Assembly (NCBI GenBank): GCA_932521025.1
Contig: OW051470.1
Span: forward strand, 6,868,501-6,932,500
Direction: 5' to 3'
Length of the DNA: 64,000 bases
Source: Oscheius onirici
Lineage: Eukaryota > Nematoda > Chromadorea > Rhabditida > Rhabditidae
Below the pieces are notes generated by a model. It searched no databases and had not been told where the DNA came from. It saw only the letters and a program-made list of their open reading frames with translations. Numbering within the stretch: the first letter of the stretch is position 1; every line of letters starts with the position of its first letter. Shown here one piece after another: positions 1 through 11,730 of the stretch. The translations under genes and the position numbers were made by a program.

Positions 1-1376
1 CGGATTCGCCAAAGCCCTTGTGATGTCGTGTGCCACAGCTTCGCTCTTTGGAGGCAAAGGAACACTGACTGGAAGCACGCCCAATATCGTCTTCAGAGAA
101 CAGTTTGGACCGTACGTTTTACTACTTTCGTAGACTGTTTTCTTTTGGAACTATCGTAATAAGTCGTTCCGGCATGTTCCCAAAGAACTTCAAACCAATC
201 AGCTTCTATTCAATGTCCAGTCTTCCAGAGTTGAAGCCGTCTCCTACCTCCAATGGGCCTCCTTCTCCTTCCCGTTTATGTTGCTTGGTCTCATTCTCAA
301 CTACCTCATCCTCACAGTCGTCTTTCTTCTGCCGTCAGCCTGTACTTCCAAAGAAGACAATCTGTCAAAAGAGGAGAAGGCTCGAGTGAAAGAGCTGTTG
401 AAGGAAAAGATCCAAGAAGAATACAACCAGCTGGGAAAGTTCAACTTCGCCGAGGGCTCCGTTCTGGCCTGGTTCCTTCTGCTTATTGTGGCATGGATGA
501 GTAGAAACCCCGGATTCACAAAAGGCTGGGAAGTGGTCTTCCCGAGGAACTATGTGACTGATGGAACGACAGCCATGCTCGTCGTCATTGTCATGTTCAT
601 CTGGCCAAAGGATCCGTTCAACGACGACCAACTCGGGCCGATCTTGACGTGGAAGATCATGAAGACACGTTTCTCCTGGTCCTGTGTGCTTTTGGTCGCT
701 GTTGGCAACGCCGTCTCGGCCGGTGTCGAACAGTCCGGATTGAGTTACAAGATTGGCTGTTTCCTCAAAGAGGCTCTCCGCGATCTGAGCCCCTTCTGGC
801 TACAAGTCTTGGCTCAACTGTCTGCTTCCATCGTCTCCGAGTTCACTTCTAATACATCCACGGCTGGCATCTTCATTCCCATCATGATTGGTGAGTAGTT
901 TCTTATTTAGTGGCTTTAATCAAGGGTTATCCGAGAAAGAGGGTACAGCGAACGTAAAAGCTTTTGTCGAGACCATTGAACTCGTAGTGACTCTTGAAAA
1001 CTAGAAAAATATCAACAGGATTTTAGTAATAGAACATTAAGCTCTTCGGATTTCCAGGTCTGGCCAATGCCTTCCATCTGAACCCACTCTACCTCGTCTT
1101 ACCAGCCACCTATGCTTCTTCTTGGGGTTAGTTTTGAGACAACAAAACTGACATGGATGTGAATGTCCAGGCTTCATGATGCCGACGGCCACTCCGGCCA
1201 ACGCGATTGTCTACGATACGGGAATGCTGACTTTGTTCGAGATGTGCACAGCTGGCTTCTTTCTCAAGATCGGAGCCATCGGTCTGACCGCGCTGAATTT
1301 TGAGACTCTGGCTTACAAATTACTCAAACTGGACGAGCCGCTGCCTTTTGAAACGTACAATCGGACTGTCTGCTAG
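1..1376 (+). CDS. SLC13-family Na+-coupled di/tricarboxylate transporter, C-terminal part
   Basis: A plasma-membrane transporter that imports succinate/citrate-type carboxylates with sodium (NaDC/NaCT/INDY family; nac genes in worms). The 5' end lies outside the window. Exons seen: 1-111, 229-890, 1058-1126 and 1171-1376, with introns of 117, 167 and 44 bp. The first exon has the family loop ATASLFGGKGTLTGSTPN, which matches the first substrate/sodium-binding SNT-type hairpin. The third has SEFTSNTSTA, the second SNT hairpin, followed by FMMPTATPANAIV, a hallmark SLC13 stretch. Hydrophobic segments alternate with these loops and a charged cytosolic loop (KEEKARVKELLKEK) lies between. It ends at TAG 1374-1376 with AATAAA at 1405-1410. 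The neighbouring minus-strand gene ends 46 bp away, so the two are convergent. The family call is firm; the exact substrate cannot be told. Confidence 0.9.
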
Positions 1377-1421
1377 GAGAAGAAGAACACAAAAACGTGT
1401 AATCAATAAAAAGTACTTTAT

Positions 1422-1814
1422 TTACTGTTGACCGCCGTTTCCATGGAAGTCACTGTTCTGATCTTGTTTTCCAGACATCTGCCCCGAGAACTTTCCGTTC
1501 TGTTGACCAGACTGCTGTCCAGATTGACCACCAAACTGTTTCTGTTGTCCAGACTGTCCTTGCCCCATCTGACCACCAGTGAACTGTCCAGAGTGTTCAC
1601 CAGACTGTCCACCCATTCCAGAGAAACTTTGCTGACCAGACTGTTGTCCAGGTTGTCCGGGGAAAGATCTTTGTTGACCAGATTGTCCAGACTGTTGTCC
1701 ACCCATTCCAGAGAATCCCTGTTGTTGACCCTGTCCTCCGAACTCAGGACGACCAGTCGATTGAGCAATTACGACAGCCAGAAGAGCCAGAAATGCAATG
1801 ATGAAGGAATTCAT
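1422..1814 (-). CDS. small secreted Gln/Gly-rich repeat protein
   Basis: A single-exon 130-residue protein of unknown function. Residues 1-18 (MNSFIIAFLALLAVVIAQ) form a clear signal peptide. The rest is low-complexity sequence made of degenerate GQSGQQ, GGQQSGQ and FSGMGGQ units, rich in Gln, Gly and Ser and without cysteine. This composition fits a secreted, possibly cuticle- or mucus-associated disordered protein; that role is inference. The start is the first ATG before the signal peptide. The stop lies 46 bp from the end of the convergent SLC13 gene. No enzyme or toxin motif was seen. Confidence 0.65.
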   Translation of the reverse strand: MNSFIIAFLALLAVVIAQSTGRPEFGGQGQQQGFSGMGGQQSGQSGQQRSFPGQPGQQSGQQSFSGMGGQSGEHSGQFTGGQMGQGQSGQQKQFGGQSGQQSGQQNGKFSGQMSGKQDQNSDFHGNGGQQ

Positions 1815-2007
1815 GTCGATAGAATGTGTCTGACTGTTCCATTCCGGAACGGCGTTTATATCCTAACTACATCAACGACAATACGATTATATTAGACCCC
1901 GAGATCAACAAGTTCAGCACCAGAGTTTGATCAGCGACAGTTATGTGAGTCAGAGACTGTTCTTGTATTTCATATAGATATCAGATAGAGCAAGTACACA
2001 GAACATT

Positions 2008-4908
2008 TTATTGAGACAGAAAGCAATCAGTTCGGCGATCCTTATAGCGCTGAAGAATCGGGTACTTCTTGAGAAGACGGTCAAGCTCGGCCAACGTATG
2101 TTCCTTGGAGGAACTGAAGGTCCTGGAGCAAGATGGTGCGGATTGTAGGGAGGAGGAGGGGCCAATGGAGACACTCCCATGGGCCGAGGGAATGTGGGAA
2201 CAAACGGGACTGAACCTTAGACTGGCTGGGAAACCATAGGGATCCATTCCCTGGAAGCGTTATATTTTCTTCTCCAACTTTCTCATCAACTTGACTTCCT
2301 TCTTCTTGTGTTTTTTCTTCTTTCTTCTCGTCTTCACTGCTGCTGCTAATGTTACTCGAATCAGTCGAACTGCCAATCTCATATCTCCTCTTCTTCCTAT
2401 ACGTCAGCGTCTTTCTCTTCTTATCCGCTTTCTGATTGTCTTCCTCGTCAGATGACAGGTTGATAACTTGTGTAGAGCTTCCATGAGCACTCGGAATCCA
2501 ACGAGAGGGGGCGGCAGCTAAAACCCGGTGGAGGCTGGTCTTTCATTCTCTCAACAGCTCAAGTCTTCTTCGGAAAGAATCTTTCAGTTTTGTAGACGAG
2601 CTACAAATAAAGTTTAGATTTCATGTACTCTTACCTCAACAAATTGATTTGGGCCGTACTCTTGTGGATCAGGAGCTTTCTCTTCCGGTAAAGGGTTTGA
2701 ACGAGAAGAAATTCTTTCCAGATTACCAATTCTCGTCAGTGTTTTCGGAATTTCTTATTCAGCAAAAGGAAGCTGATGTAAACCACTGAACACGTCTGGT
2801 CCGACTATCTCCGCTAGGAATCAGCACTCCTGAAAGGATTAGATCATATAGTAACTGAATAGTCAAACCGAGGTAGAAAAGTGTGGTTGGTCCAGTCGTC
2901 TCGAGGCTTGGATGAGCCCTACTCGAATAATTGTACCCGAACCTCGGAATATCTCTGTTAAAATCAAAGTAGTCTCACTTTATCTTCTCGAAGAGCTCAG
3001 CCACCGTGTGATGCTTGTCATTGCCGATCAGATTCGAAATGAATACGAGCATGTTGACCGAGGAGAGATTCGGCTTCTCGTACGTCTTCTGAATCAGCGG
3101 CTGACTGTTGACCATCAGAGTTGGCTGCTCTTCTGGAACTTCTCTCTGGACCTCTGCCTCTCCGTTCCCGAACAGTTTCTCCAAGATTTTGGCCAGCATC
3201 CTCTTTTCGTCGTCTGAATCCAAAAAGTATGAGGATTCGGGCAAGGACTCACTGGATCCAACTGTGTCAGTTTGTTCCAGCTCGCCTTGTGCTTATCGTT
3301 CTCTCTCATCCAAATCATCATTTCTTCCAAGAACTGGTCCTTTTTCAGCATTCATGAGCCGTGATCTGATGTGGCCAAGAACTCGTTCCCGTTTTCAAGA
3401 GCCTCTTCTAGCTCCAAAGCGAGCCGTTTCATGTGATTCGGAATTGTATCACAGGCCTGTTTTGCAAACTTCATGAATTTGAATCTGAACCAGTTTCTAC
3501 TTGTTCAAATGAATGCTTCTCACCTCAGCAGACGATAGATTTCTTCCACTTCAAAGTACTTCCCGTCTGGATGATCCGTCATGACCAATCCGACCATCAG
3601 AGGCATTGGAAGAGTGAACGCTGGCTCGGTCTTTTTCAGAAACGGAGTCTTCACGGTTCGGAAGTAGTCCGTTACGGAAGCCTGGGTATTGGTCGGGGTC
3701 TGGAAGTTACACACTTGGTTCATTCTACACTTATGTATACTGGAGCGGTGGATACTCAGCTTAGAACCAACTTAATGTGGATGAATTAAAAACTTGGCAC
3801 GATCTAACAATAGCTCCCGCCACGAACAAATTTTAAATATTTGTGCTGTGAACACTCTGTTGTATCGAAGAGTCTTAAGACACGAAACAGACTCAATAAA
3901 TCTTACTTTCGGAGTAGACGAAACATCTCCAGTCTCCCCGAGAATTTCCTCACAGAATGCTTTGAACATTCCCGACTGCTGCATCCACTTGTCCGTGTCC
4001 AGGCCTTGATTCGCCGTCATCCAACTCTGGACCGCCAGACGGAAACTAAGTTTGATGATCTTGAACTCCCATTCTTTGCCCTACAAAACAAATATGAATC
4101 TTTAACATGATAGACAAACCTTCTTGATAGAGTCAACCCAATCCATTCTGGTGTGGATTTTTGTGAGCCTACACGTTCTTCGCCATTCGTTGAACTGAAC
4201 CTGTGTCCAGTTTTTGTAAACTGGGAAGAGCTTCCTGAAAAGTTACTGTTCCCGGAGGTATCGTCGTGGGACACAAAGACTTTAGATACAGTATGCCACT
4301 CACTGGCTACCCAGCAATATAAGTATAGACTCATGACTGGCTCCTCGAACTGAGTTTCATCTTCTTCCACAGGCTCTTGCTTGAAGTCCCTGATAGCAAA
4401 CTTGATCTCCTGGGACATAAGGCTGACAGAGCTCTGAAAAGTACATTGTTTTATATTTAGAAGAAATTTGAACAAACCGAAGAATCGTCCAGTCGAATAG
4501 AAGAGTTCTCACTGTTTCGATCGGACATCCTCAGCATGATCTCAATAGCCGTTTTGCCATGTTCAACGAGTCTGAGCGACTGTTCATCGTTCGAGATGCG
4601 GTAGTAGACGGTAGTCGTGTTTGAAGCTCCTTCCCGAACGACCTTCTTCTCAAAGAGCGACTGTTTGACTCCGTCCAAGACAGCTCCGACGAGACCCTGA
4701 TCCCAGGATTGCTCGGCTTCTTCGCCCATCTACGGATGAAACTTGCCTACTATCGGCAGCTCGAACAAGAAACTTAACCAATTCCTATTTCTGAAACTAA
4801 AAAAAGACTCACTAAGCCCGTTCGATGATCGATGAGCCAGTTCTCCTTCCCGGTCCGAAGAATGTAGCTGGCCATGGTGGCGTAATCGAGAACGTCCTGC
4901 TCCTCCAT
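2008..4908 (-). CDS. unrecognised multi-exon nuclear-type protein, paralog of the 12.8-15.3 kb gene
   Basis: Not recognised. The first exon starts MEEQDVLDYATMASYIL (ATG at 4906-4908). Further exons read through 4457-4729 (MGEEAEQSWDQGLVGAVLDG), about 4017-4420, 3772-4020, 3520-3720 (PLMVGLVMTDHPDGKYFEVE), 3330-3480, 2975-3244 (EKPNLSSVNMLVFISNLIG) and a long last exon. The last exon holds a Lys/Ser/Glu-rich basic tract and the motif QVINLSSDEED, a good match to a phosphorylatable SUMO-interacting motif. The two hydrophobic helical blocks resemble winged-helix or SPK-type domains, but this is only a hint. The last about 270 bp keeps protein-like composition in three different frames (acidic/basic tail, Pro-rich middle, LAELDRLLKKYPIL end), so a frameshift or unresolved intron is likely there. 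The final TAA sits inside an AATAAA polyadenylation signal. Exon edges are approximate. The gene shares start, middle and tail motifs with the plus-strand gene at 12.76 kb. Confidence 0.6.
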
Positions 4909-5326
4909 TTTGGTCGATGTCTGATCGAATGAATGACTGGAACTTGATAGCTAGCAATTTGCGTCGCTTCAGAGAACAAAAGCAACGCGGTTTGTTATCG
5001 ATTTCTGTCGGTGAAATGCCTCGAGGTCATCTACAGTATCCAGAACAAATGAAGAGTCTTTCAACAGAAATTTATCTATTTTGGAAACAAACGACTACAG
5101 TAGCTATCCCTCTGGTTACATCATATTGCAATTGAACAGAATCGAAAAGAAGACATCATTCTGTTCAATCCCCAGCGAGTCCTTCCGTGTTTCTTCAGAG
5201 GAAAGCAATCAGCTGCGCCTCTCCAAGGAGCTTCTATAGACTAGGAGACTACGATTTAATAAGCAACAACAAACAAACAACAGTAACAATTAAACAAGGT
5301 GCAACAAAACAAATTCAGCAACTTGC
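4909..5326. other. intergenic stretch between two minus-strand genes
   Basis: About 420 bp upstream of the unrecognised gene and downstream of NAT10. It holds A/C-rich runs (repeated AACAA near 5265-5315) and no reading frame that looks coding. It probably contains the promoter of the gene starting at 4908 and the 3' UTR of NAT10. Confidence 0.5.
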
Positions 5327-8300
5327 TTAGAATTTACGCTTCTTGATTTTCATCTTCCTCTTGGCATGCGGATCCTTTTCTTCTGGAATGTCGGCCTTTG
5401 GCAATGTGCGCTTGCTCTTCACACTGATGCTCGTCTTGATCGGTTGCGAGAACTTCATATTCGCTCCAGAAAATGCCTAAAATGTGATTAGAACGGTAAA
5501 AAGAATCACAAACTTCTTCGAGATCCTTCTGATCGGCCGTGATCTCGTATTGTCGAAGCTCCTTGTTCAGTTCAGCCAGCATCGTCTTCTTGTCCCTTTC
5601 CTGTCTTTCTCGAATTTCTGTCGCCGCCTCATTCAGGTCTTCCTAAACGTTTTCTCTCCGAAGAAACAAAAAAGGCAAACTTCTAGAGTTTTAGCCAGTG
5701 GTTGGAGATGATTGGCGACTTCTTCGCTGTCTTGACCACCATCCATTATGGTTCGAATAGAATCAGCGCAAATGTTATCCAAGGCGTCCGACAACTTTCT
5801 CATGCTTTTGTTGAACAGCGCCAGAATCTGAATAGCTAGGCATTGTTGATAAAAAATCGTCTACCTGATTGGCTGGCAGATCAAGTTCCGAGCCGATTTT
5901 CTCCATCGTTTTGTGTTGAAGACCTCGGCCAAGAAGTACGGCTGCCTGCACCGCGGATAGCTTCACGTCAGCCGGAAGACGCTGCTCAAAATAGAGTTTG
6001 CAGACGATGGGAATCAAGTCGGTAATGAGCTGATGGTCGATCATGTTCCTCGAATATTGGGAAATTCGTTTGAGATCCGAATTCGAGAGGAAAAGGGACA
6101 GCTGTTCTCTGGTAACGCCTATATATATTTTTACGATGAAAATGAAAAAAAAACCTACATTGACTACCAGCTCCTTGTTCGACCGTCTTGTTTCTGAGTT
6201 GCAGAAGCGACATGGCCAGCTGAGCAGGGAAAGTGGCAAACTCGTAGGCGAGTAGCTGGCTCAGACGATGACGGAACTCTTCCCAATAGGCCGACAGCCA
6301 CAATGAACTGTCAGCTTTGTCTGTAAAGAACTCGCTTAAAGAAGGAAAAAGAGATAAACCTGTCAAGAGATGTTTGAGCATTATACAGGTGTATTCGCCG
6401 GTCAGATCGTTCGGAGATTGCCTCAAATAGACGGGAACATATCCTCCCTTCTTCCAGAATTTTAGCAGGTTCAAAGTTAGGCCAAAAGAGACGCCTAAAC
6501 GAGTTAAATTACATCGAAACGGACCTAATTTTACCTAAATAATCGAGTTGTTCGGCCTTCCTCTCGGTGAGTCTCAGCAACAGTGGAGGGAGATCATTTC
6601 TGGGAGCGATTTGCTCCTCTAGCAGAGCAACTGTGTCGGCATTCTGAATAGTTTTTAGTTTTCGAAGAAAGACAAACCTTGACAGTTTTTACTCTTTCCT
6701 TGCTGCTACTCTCTTCCAAGGAAGTCATTTTTCCGAGGTAATAATCTTCGAGGATAGAAAGAGCTTTCGATCCGTAGCCCATCGACTGATAATCTGGATG
6801 GACGGCGATTCGGATGATTCGACCTCCGAAAAGAGTGGGGAAATCCTTGTCCTAAAAAGAAATTACTGGAGAAATAAGGAGGAGCAAACCATGAACTGTT
6901 GCGAGACTGTCCAGGGCAGCAAATCTCCGGCAGCACGCTTTCCTCGATCCAGAGAGGACGAGACGGAATCTTTCGAGAGATTTCCTTCCAGACAAACTTG
7001 AATAATTACCAGCACTTCGGGCAGACTCGTCTGATTTTCTTTGACGGGCGCCACGAGGACGAAGAGCTGATGTGCTGGACCATCGCTCAACATCTGAACC
7101 TTTTTTTAAAGAAGAAAAAGACTAAAAAAAACTTGAAGATCGTTCGGAGTGTTTTTATAGTGCGCGGACACGTAGATTCCCATCAGCTGCTGTAGGAACG
7201 CTTCCGAAGCCTTGTGAAATGAGAACAGCGTGTCTCTGTTGACGAATAATCTAAAAAAGTCATTTTATCACAAAAGGGTCTAACAATTCGCATTCTGACG
7301 GCGGTGGAGTACCGGAGGAAATACGGTTGCTGCTGTTACATGCGTCCAGACAAAGTACTCGGTTTAGCCATTGTTCAATCTAAAATTCTGCTTTAGAATT
7401 GTAAAACTGAAGCTAACTTGATCTCCAGGCTTGTAGCGGATGCTTTCGTCAAGAGTCATCTCGTGAAGAACTCGTCCCTTGCTCAGTACGGACTTTTCGC
7501 CTTTGGCACATCCAATCGATTGTTCTCTCAGCTGCTGGAGCAGTTTCAGAGAAAGACTTCGTCCGGTTCCTTCATAGCCATTGATCGTCGAAGCCAAGAA
7601 GACGAGATACGGACCTAGATTTTTAATTCATACAGAAGTTAATGTCTCAAAATACCCGAAATGAGGTCTTTGACCAGGGGAAGCGGAATTGCTGCAGCCT
7701 CATCAACGACTACCAGCTCAGCCTGTCCAAGTTTGATGGCGTCTGTTGGATGAATGTACTGAAAATTGTCAAATTTTCAAAGAACAAAAACAGCTAAACC
7801 TGGATAGTTTGTCGGTGTTCGCGGAAAACATTGATTCGTACTATCGCCTTCCGGAATTCGGGGTTTGTCGACTGTATTAGCTCGTAGTCCGTGTGCTCCT
7901 GGTAGCCGATGGCATCAAATCCCTTCACGACAAATTTGAACAGAGTCCGCAGATTTTCGGGCGATGGTGAAGTGACAAAGATGTTCGTATAGCCAAAGGC
8001 GACAGCTCCTGCCAGCGAAAGTCCTGAAATTGTTACATTTAGAAAGAAAAATGAAAATTAACTACCTAGGGAAGCAGATTTGCCTCTTCCACGGGCGGCG
8101 GTCAAAGAACAGGTAGCATTGAGCGTCTTCTCGGTAATAACATCCAGCAAACTGAATACATTTAATTTCAAATCAAAATAGAAAGTATACCGTAGAAGAG
8201 CCTTTCCCTGACATGCCGTCTTGCATTTTGCAAGAAGCCATCCAATAGGTTTCGTGTCCTTCATGGCCTCTTTCATCGTCTTCAGTTCTTCGTCGGCCGA

Positions 8301-9099
8301 CGACGAGTGCTTCCCATGATTTTCAATGGGCTCCACATTCGAAATATGGCTGGAAATGGGCAGAATGTTGAGTCGGTCGTCCAAAACGGCTATATTCGGT
8401 GAACTCGCAAGTGAGAGAATGAATCGCTCGTTGAATCGAGGCACAATTTCAGTGTGCGATTCGGTCCTGTAGCGATTGTGAACATCCATAGAGATTGTGT
8501 AGAGTTGGCGAAGAGACGACACGGATTTCATCAGGAAAATGACCAGTCCGCCTCCTTCGACAGTTTCTATCGTCCTCGCGAGTAGATTTGGCGTCAATGC
8601 TTCAAAGTCCTAAAAGCTATTAATGAAAAGGGTTTGAAATGTTTGAAACCTGAAGAACGAGAGCTCCGAAAGTGTTTCCAAGAATTGTATGCGTCTCATT
8701 GTAGTAGCAATAGCGAATGTTAGTCGAGGAGACGAACGACTCGAATGGATCCGTTTCCTAAAATTATCTGCATTTTCTCACGATTAAAACAAAACGTACA
8801 CTAATCGTAGTGTTGCTAACAGCCTGTTTTCTCTTGAGCTCCTTCATTCGCTTCTTTCTGTGGGTCGTGAATCCGAGATCTTTCTTGTAACACCACAGAA
8901 CCGATGGTCTGGCGGAGACGGACGACTTGGTCAGGATGTGGTACAGAATCGGAACCTGAAGAATAAAATGCTAAAAAAAGGTAATTTTTCTTATCTGATC
9001 ACGACTCTTGTCGCCAACAATGGCGAACATCGTTCGATGTCCGCTGGCCACTCCATTTTCGACCAGCGTGCGGATTCGATTGTCCAACTTATGCCGCAT
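5327..9099 (-). CDS. nath-10: RNA cytidine acetyltransferase NAT10/Kre33 (ac4C writer)
   Basis: A nucleolar enzyme that uses acetyl-CoA and ATP to acetylate cytidine in 18S rRNA and in tRNAs, and is needed for 40S ribosome maturation. The start is MRHKLDNRIRTLVENGVASG, which matches the conserved NAT10 N-terminus. About 14 small exons follow. Visible in order: the DUF1726 region; the helicase-module P-loop ARGRGKSASLG (near 8090); VVDEAAAIPLPLV (Walker B, near 7700); the GNAT acetyltransferase segment with HPDYQSMGYGSKAL (near 6780); FWKKGGYVPVYLRQSPNDLTGEY (near 6420); a tRNA-binding C-terminal region (LITDLIPIV...LSAVQAAVLLGRGLQHK); and the basic nucleolar tail KRKMKIKKRKF before the TAA. 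All catalytic blocks look intact. The neighbours on both sides are unrelated. Introns are 35-60 bp with TTTTAG acceptors. Confidence 0.93.
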
Positions 9100-9559
9100 C
9101 TGCAGTCGTTCTATTAATACGGTAATGGAAACGGAAAAAAATGAAGAGATCTAACAAAAAACTGAAATGAAAGCTTTTCGCGTACAAATCTTGTCATTTT
9201 TGTTCAAACGAGCCGAAAAAAAAATTGAGACTTCAAGGGCAACCACTTTCACCATTCTCTGCACTGTTTTTTGCGAAGGTTTTACCAGATGCTACTAGAA
9301 AATAACAAAAAGGGGCAAAAAGTTGAAAAAAAAACGAATAGAATTGCCGTAGTTTATTTTCGCGTTGAAACAAGTAAATGACTAAAATTGATAAACTTTG
9401 TTTTGTCCTTGTGGTTGTTCGATAGGAAGATAAGAAAAACTCTTCATATGTGCTATTTTTGCCCAAACGTAGTGAAGACGGCATGAGAATCTCAGAAGCT
9501 GAAGAAACAAGTGTAACGAGCAGAGGAATACGATTTCGGAAGCCGTGATACGGTGGACT
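9100..9559. other. upstream region of NAT10
   Basis: About 460 bp between the NAT10 start and the end of the Argonaute relic. It is AT-rich with A runs (9135-9330). A minus-strand frame at 9233-9574 has no recognisable domain and reads like chance sequence. It probably holds the NAT10 promoter. Confidence 0.4.
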
Positions 9560-11730
9560 AATGACGAGACCCAAGTAGACGCGGGGAACCTAAATTTACA
9601 ATAGCTGTCAGTACCACGAACGGGAGAAGAGTACCAATTTCAGAGACAAAGGAAAGAAATGAATGGAGCGCATATTCAAGGGTAGACAGAGATTTGGACA
9701 GAAGGAACAGCAGAAGGCTGTACAGCAGAGATGTGCGGAAATATTTTTTCCGCGGAAAAATGTACGGCTTCCTTTCTCCCTTCAGACGAGTGAACACCTT
9801 CTCCAGATCCTCCGTCACATCGCTTCTCACGTACTCCAGCTTGACGTCGTCGACACTCGGGACCGAGAGCCCGTGGTCTCGGGCAGCTCGGAGCAGCTTG
9901 TCCATGAAGTTCAAGACGTCCCGATCGTTGGTGCAGTTGTCGAAGACGATGAAACTGCAGGAGTCGATTCTGGCCGGAAGCAGAAAATGCTCACGGCGCA
10001 GCTTCCACTGCATGGTTCCGTCACGATTCGGCTGAGTCGTCTGACCGTCCTTGTACTTGATGGCCGGAGGGAAGAGAACACGAGCCGGGGCATATTCCAT
10101 CTTGGAGCGAATCTTGATGCCAAACTTCTCCAGGTACTTGTTGTCCGAGCCGACGGCACACTCCTTTCTGGCCTCGACGATATTGTTGAGCAGATCGGGC
10201 GGGTTCATTCGACACTCCTGGATCTGCTTCTCACCCAAGGCACGCGATGCCTTCTGACAGCTGACACGCTGACCGCGCTACACCTCCAGAACCTCGAGCG
10301 GGTAAAGAGACTGCTTCCTCGGACCCCTCTCAATGACACATGGACTGCGGATGTTCTTCAGATTGTAGTTGTACTTGTCCCGGAAGTAGTCGACCATCGT
10401 GATCTTCTTCCCATCCACCTCGACCGTCACACTGAATTCATGTTTTTCTACAAAAGAAAAGAAGAAAACTCTCTTTGACTCGTTCCTTCGAGAGACCGTG
10501 GGCGTGGAAGTACCTCGTCTTGTCCTTGGAGGTGTGGATCGTACGAACGACGAGTCCTTTCAGCTGAGCCGTCAGAGTCTTCAGAGATTTGGCGTCTAGA
10601 TCCTCGATGTCACTCTCGCGTCTCGAGTCGAGGATTTCCATGCAGAATTTAATGACAGGGACTCCTTTGAGGAAGGACGACTTCTTGCCATCGAGCTGCA
10701 GCATGGCCACCGTCTTTCCGTTCTGCTCTCCGATGCGACAGTTCTTCTCGAATCCCGGCTTGATGTTCTTGGCCTCTCCGACAGCCAAGTCATTCCTGGA
10801 AGTCTTTCCATAGAACTTGTTGCCAAAGACGAAATGTTCGCCGTTCTTGTAGAGCTGGGCCGATGTGATGATCTCGATGAACTGCTGGACCTCGCGACTG
10901 TTGTTTGCATCTCCGATGGCCAGACCGAACTCGAGAGTCGGCTCGATGGAGACCAGAAGAGACGTGAACTTCTGACCGAGGTAGTTGCGGGAGAAGTCGC
11001 TCGAAATGTCCTCCGAAGTGACGGTGACGACCTTCATCTTCTCATCCGTTCCTCGAAACACTTTATCTTCTTGTTGGAGTAGAGGATGTTTCCGCAGTTG
11101 TAGACGTAGTCATACTTATCCTCAGCCCAGGGAGCTCCATCCTTGTTGGCCTTCTTGACGGCGTCCTCGAACAGCGAACGACAGGCCCTCTTGCGATGCT
11201 GCAGAGACACACTGAAATAACGCAAATTATCAACAAATTCAGAAAACTCCAGTAACTTGTTGTTTTGGAAGTCAGACACGTAACTAATGACTTTGGGCAT
11301 GTGGTGGTGGATCTACTGACAGAAGGACGACGAGCAGAAATAGTAGCACATCAAAGAGAGAATAGAACATAGCCAGGAGGGAGGCAATGGACGAAGAGTA
11401 TGTCAGAGACATGAACACAGAGACACATAGAAGCACAGAAGTCACAAGTTTCAGTGAAGACTTTGCTCCTACTCTGGTGGATCCACCGTGGTATTGTACA
11501 GCCCAGAAGAAAGACAGAAGGGAGAGCACTGGTACAGACACAATAGGGGACAATAGAAAGGAAAAGAGAACTCACTCAGACTTGGGTCCCTTGGTCAGAA
11601 CCACTTCCTTGTCTCCGCGGATCGTCTTGATGTCGACGCGGTACTTGTAGATGGTAGTAGTCGAGGCCATCTCCATCGAAAAGAGGTTGGTGACGACGGT
11701 CGTCTCGTATGCCGGGAGAGAGGGAGCCAT
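9560..11730 (-). pseudogene. worm-specific Argonaute (WAGO clade), disrupted and lacking PIWI domain
   Basis: An intact WAGO would bind 22G small RNAs and act in silencing. From ATG 11728-11730 the first exon reads MAPSLPAYETTVVTNLFSME and ends in LTKGPKSE/D, the WAGO N-terminal signature. Next come LQHRKRACRSLFEDAV, then VSIEPTLEFGLAIGD, the PAZ region (about 10700-10250; YFRDKYNYNLKNIRSPCV, SLYPLEVLEV, GQRV) and a MID-like start ending near RLKGERKPYI (about 9760). Three defects are visible. The frame shifts near 11050-11065, between YSNKKIK and VFRGTDEK. An in-frame TAG lies at 10278-10280, right after PLEVLEV. Similarity stops before the PIWI domain, so the slicer-type domain is absent. 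Downstream the frame becomes a hydrophobic, unrelated tail. It could be a pseudogene or carry assembly errors; loss of PIWI argues for a true relic. Confidence 0.75.

Noticed and set aside
9233-9574. 113-codon minus-strand frame after the WAGO relic
   Set aside because: No domain, hydrophobic and Ser-rich chance composition, and no splice link to the Argonaute exons.
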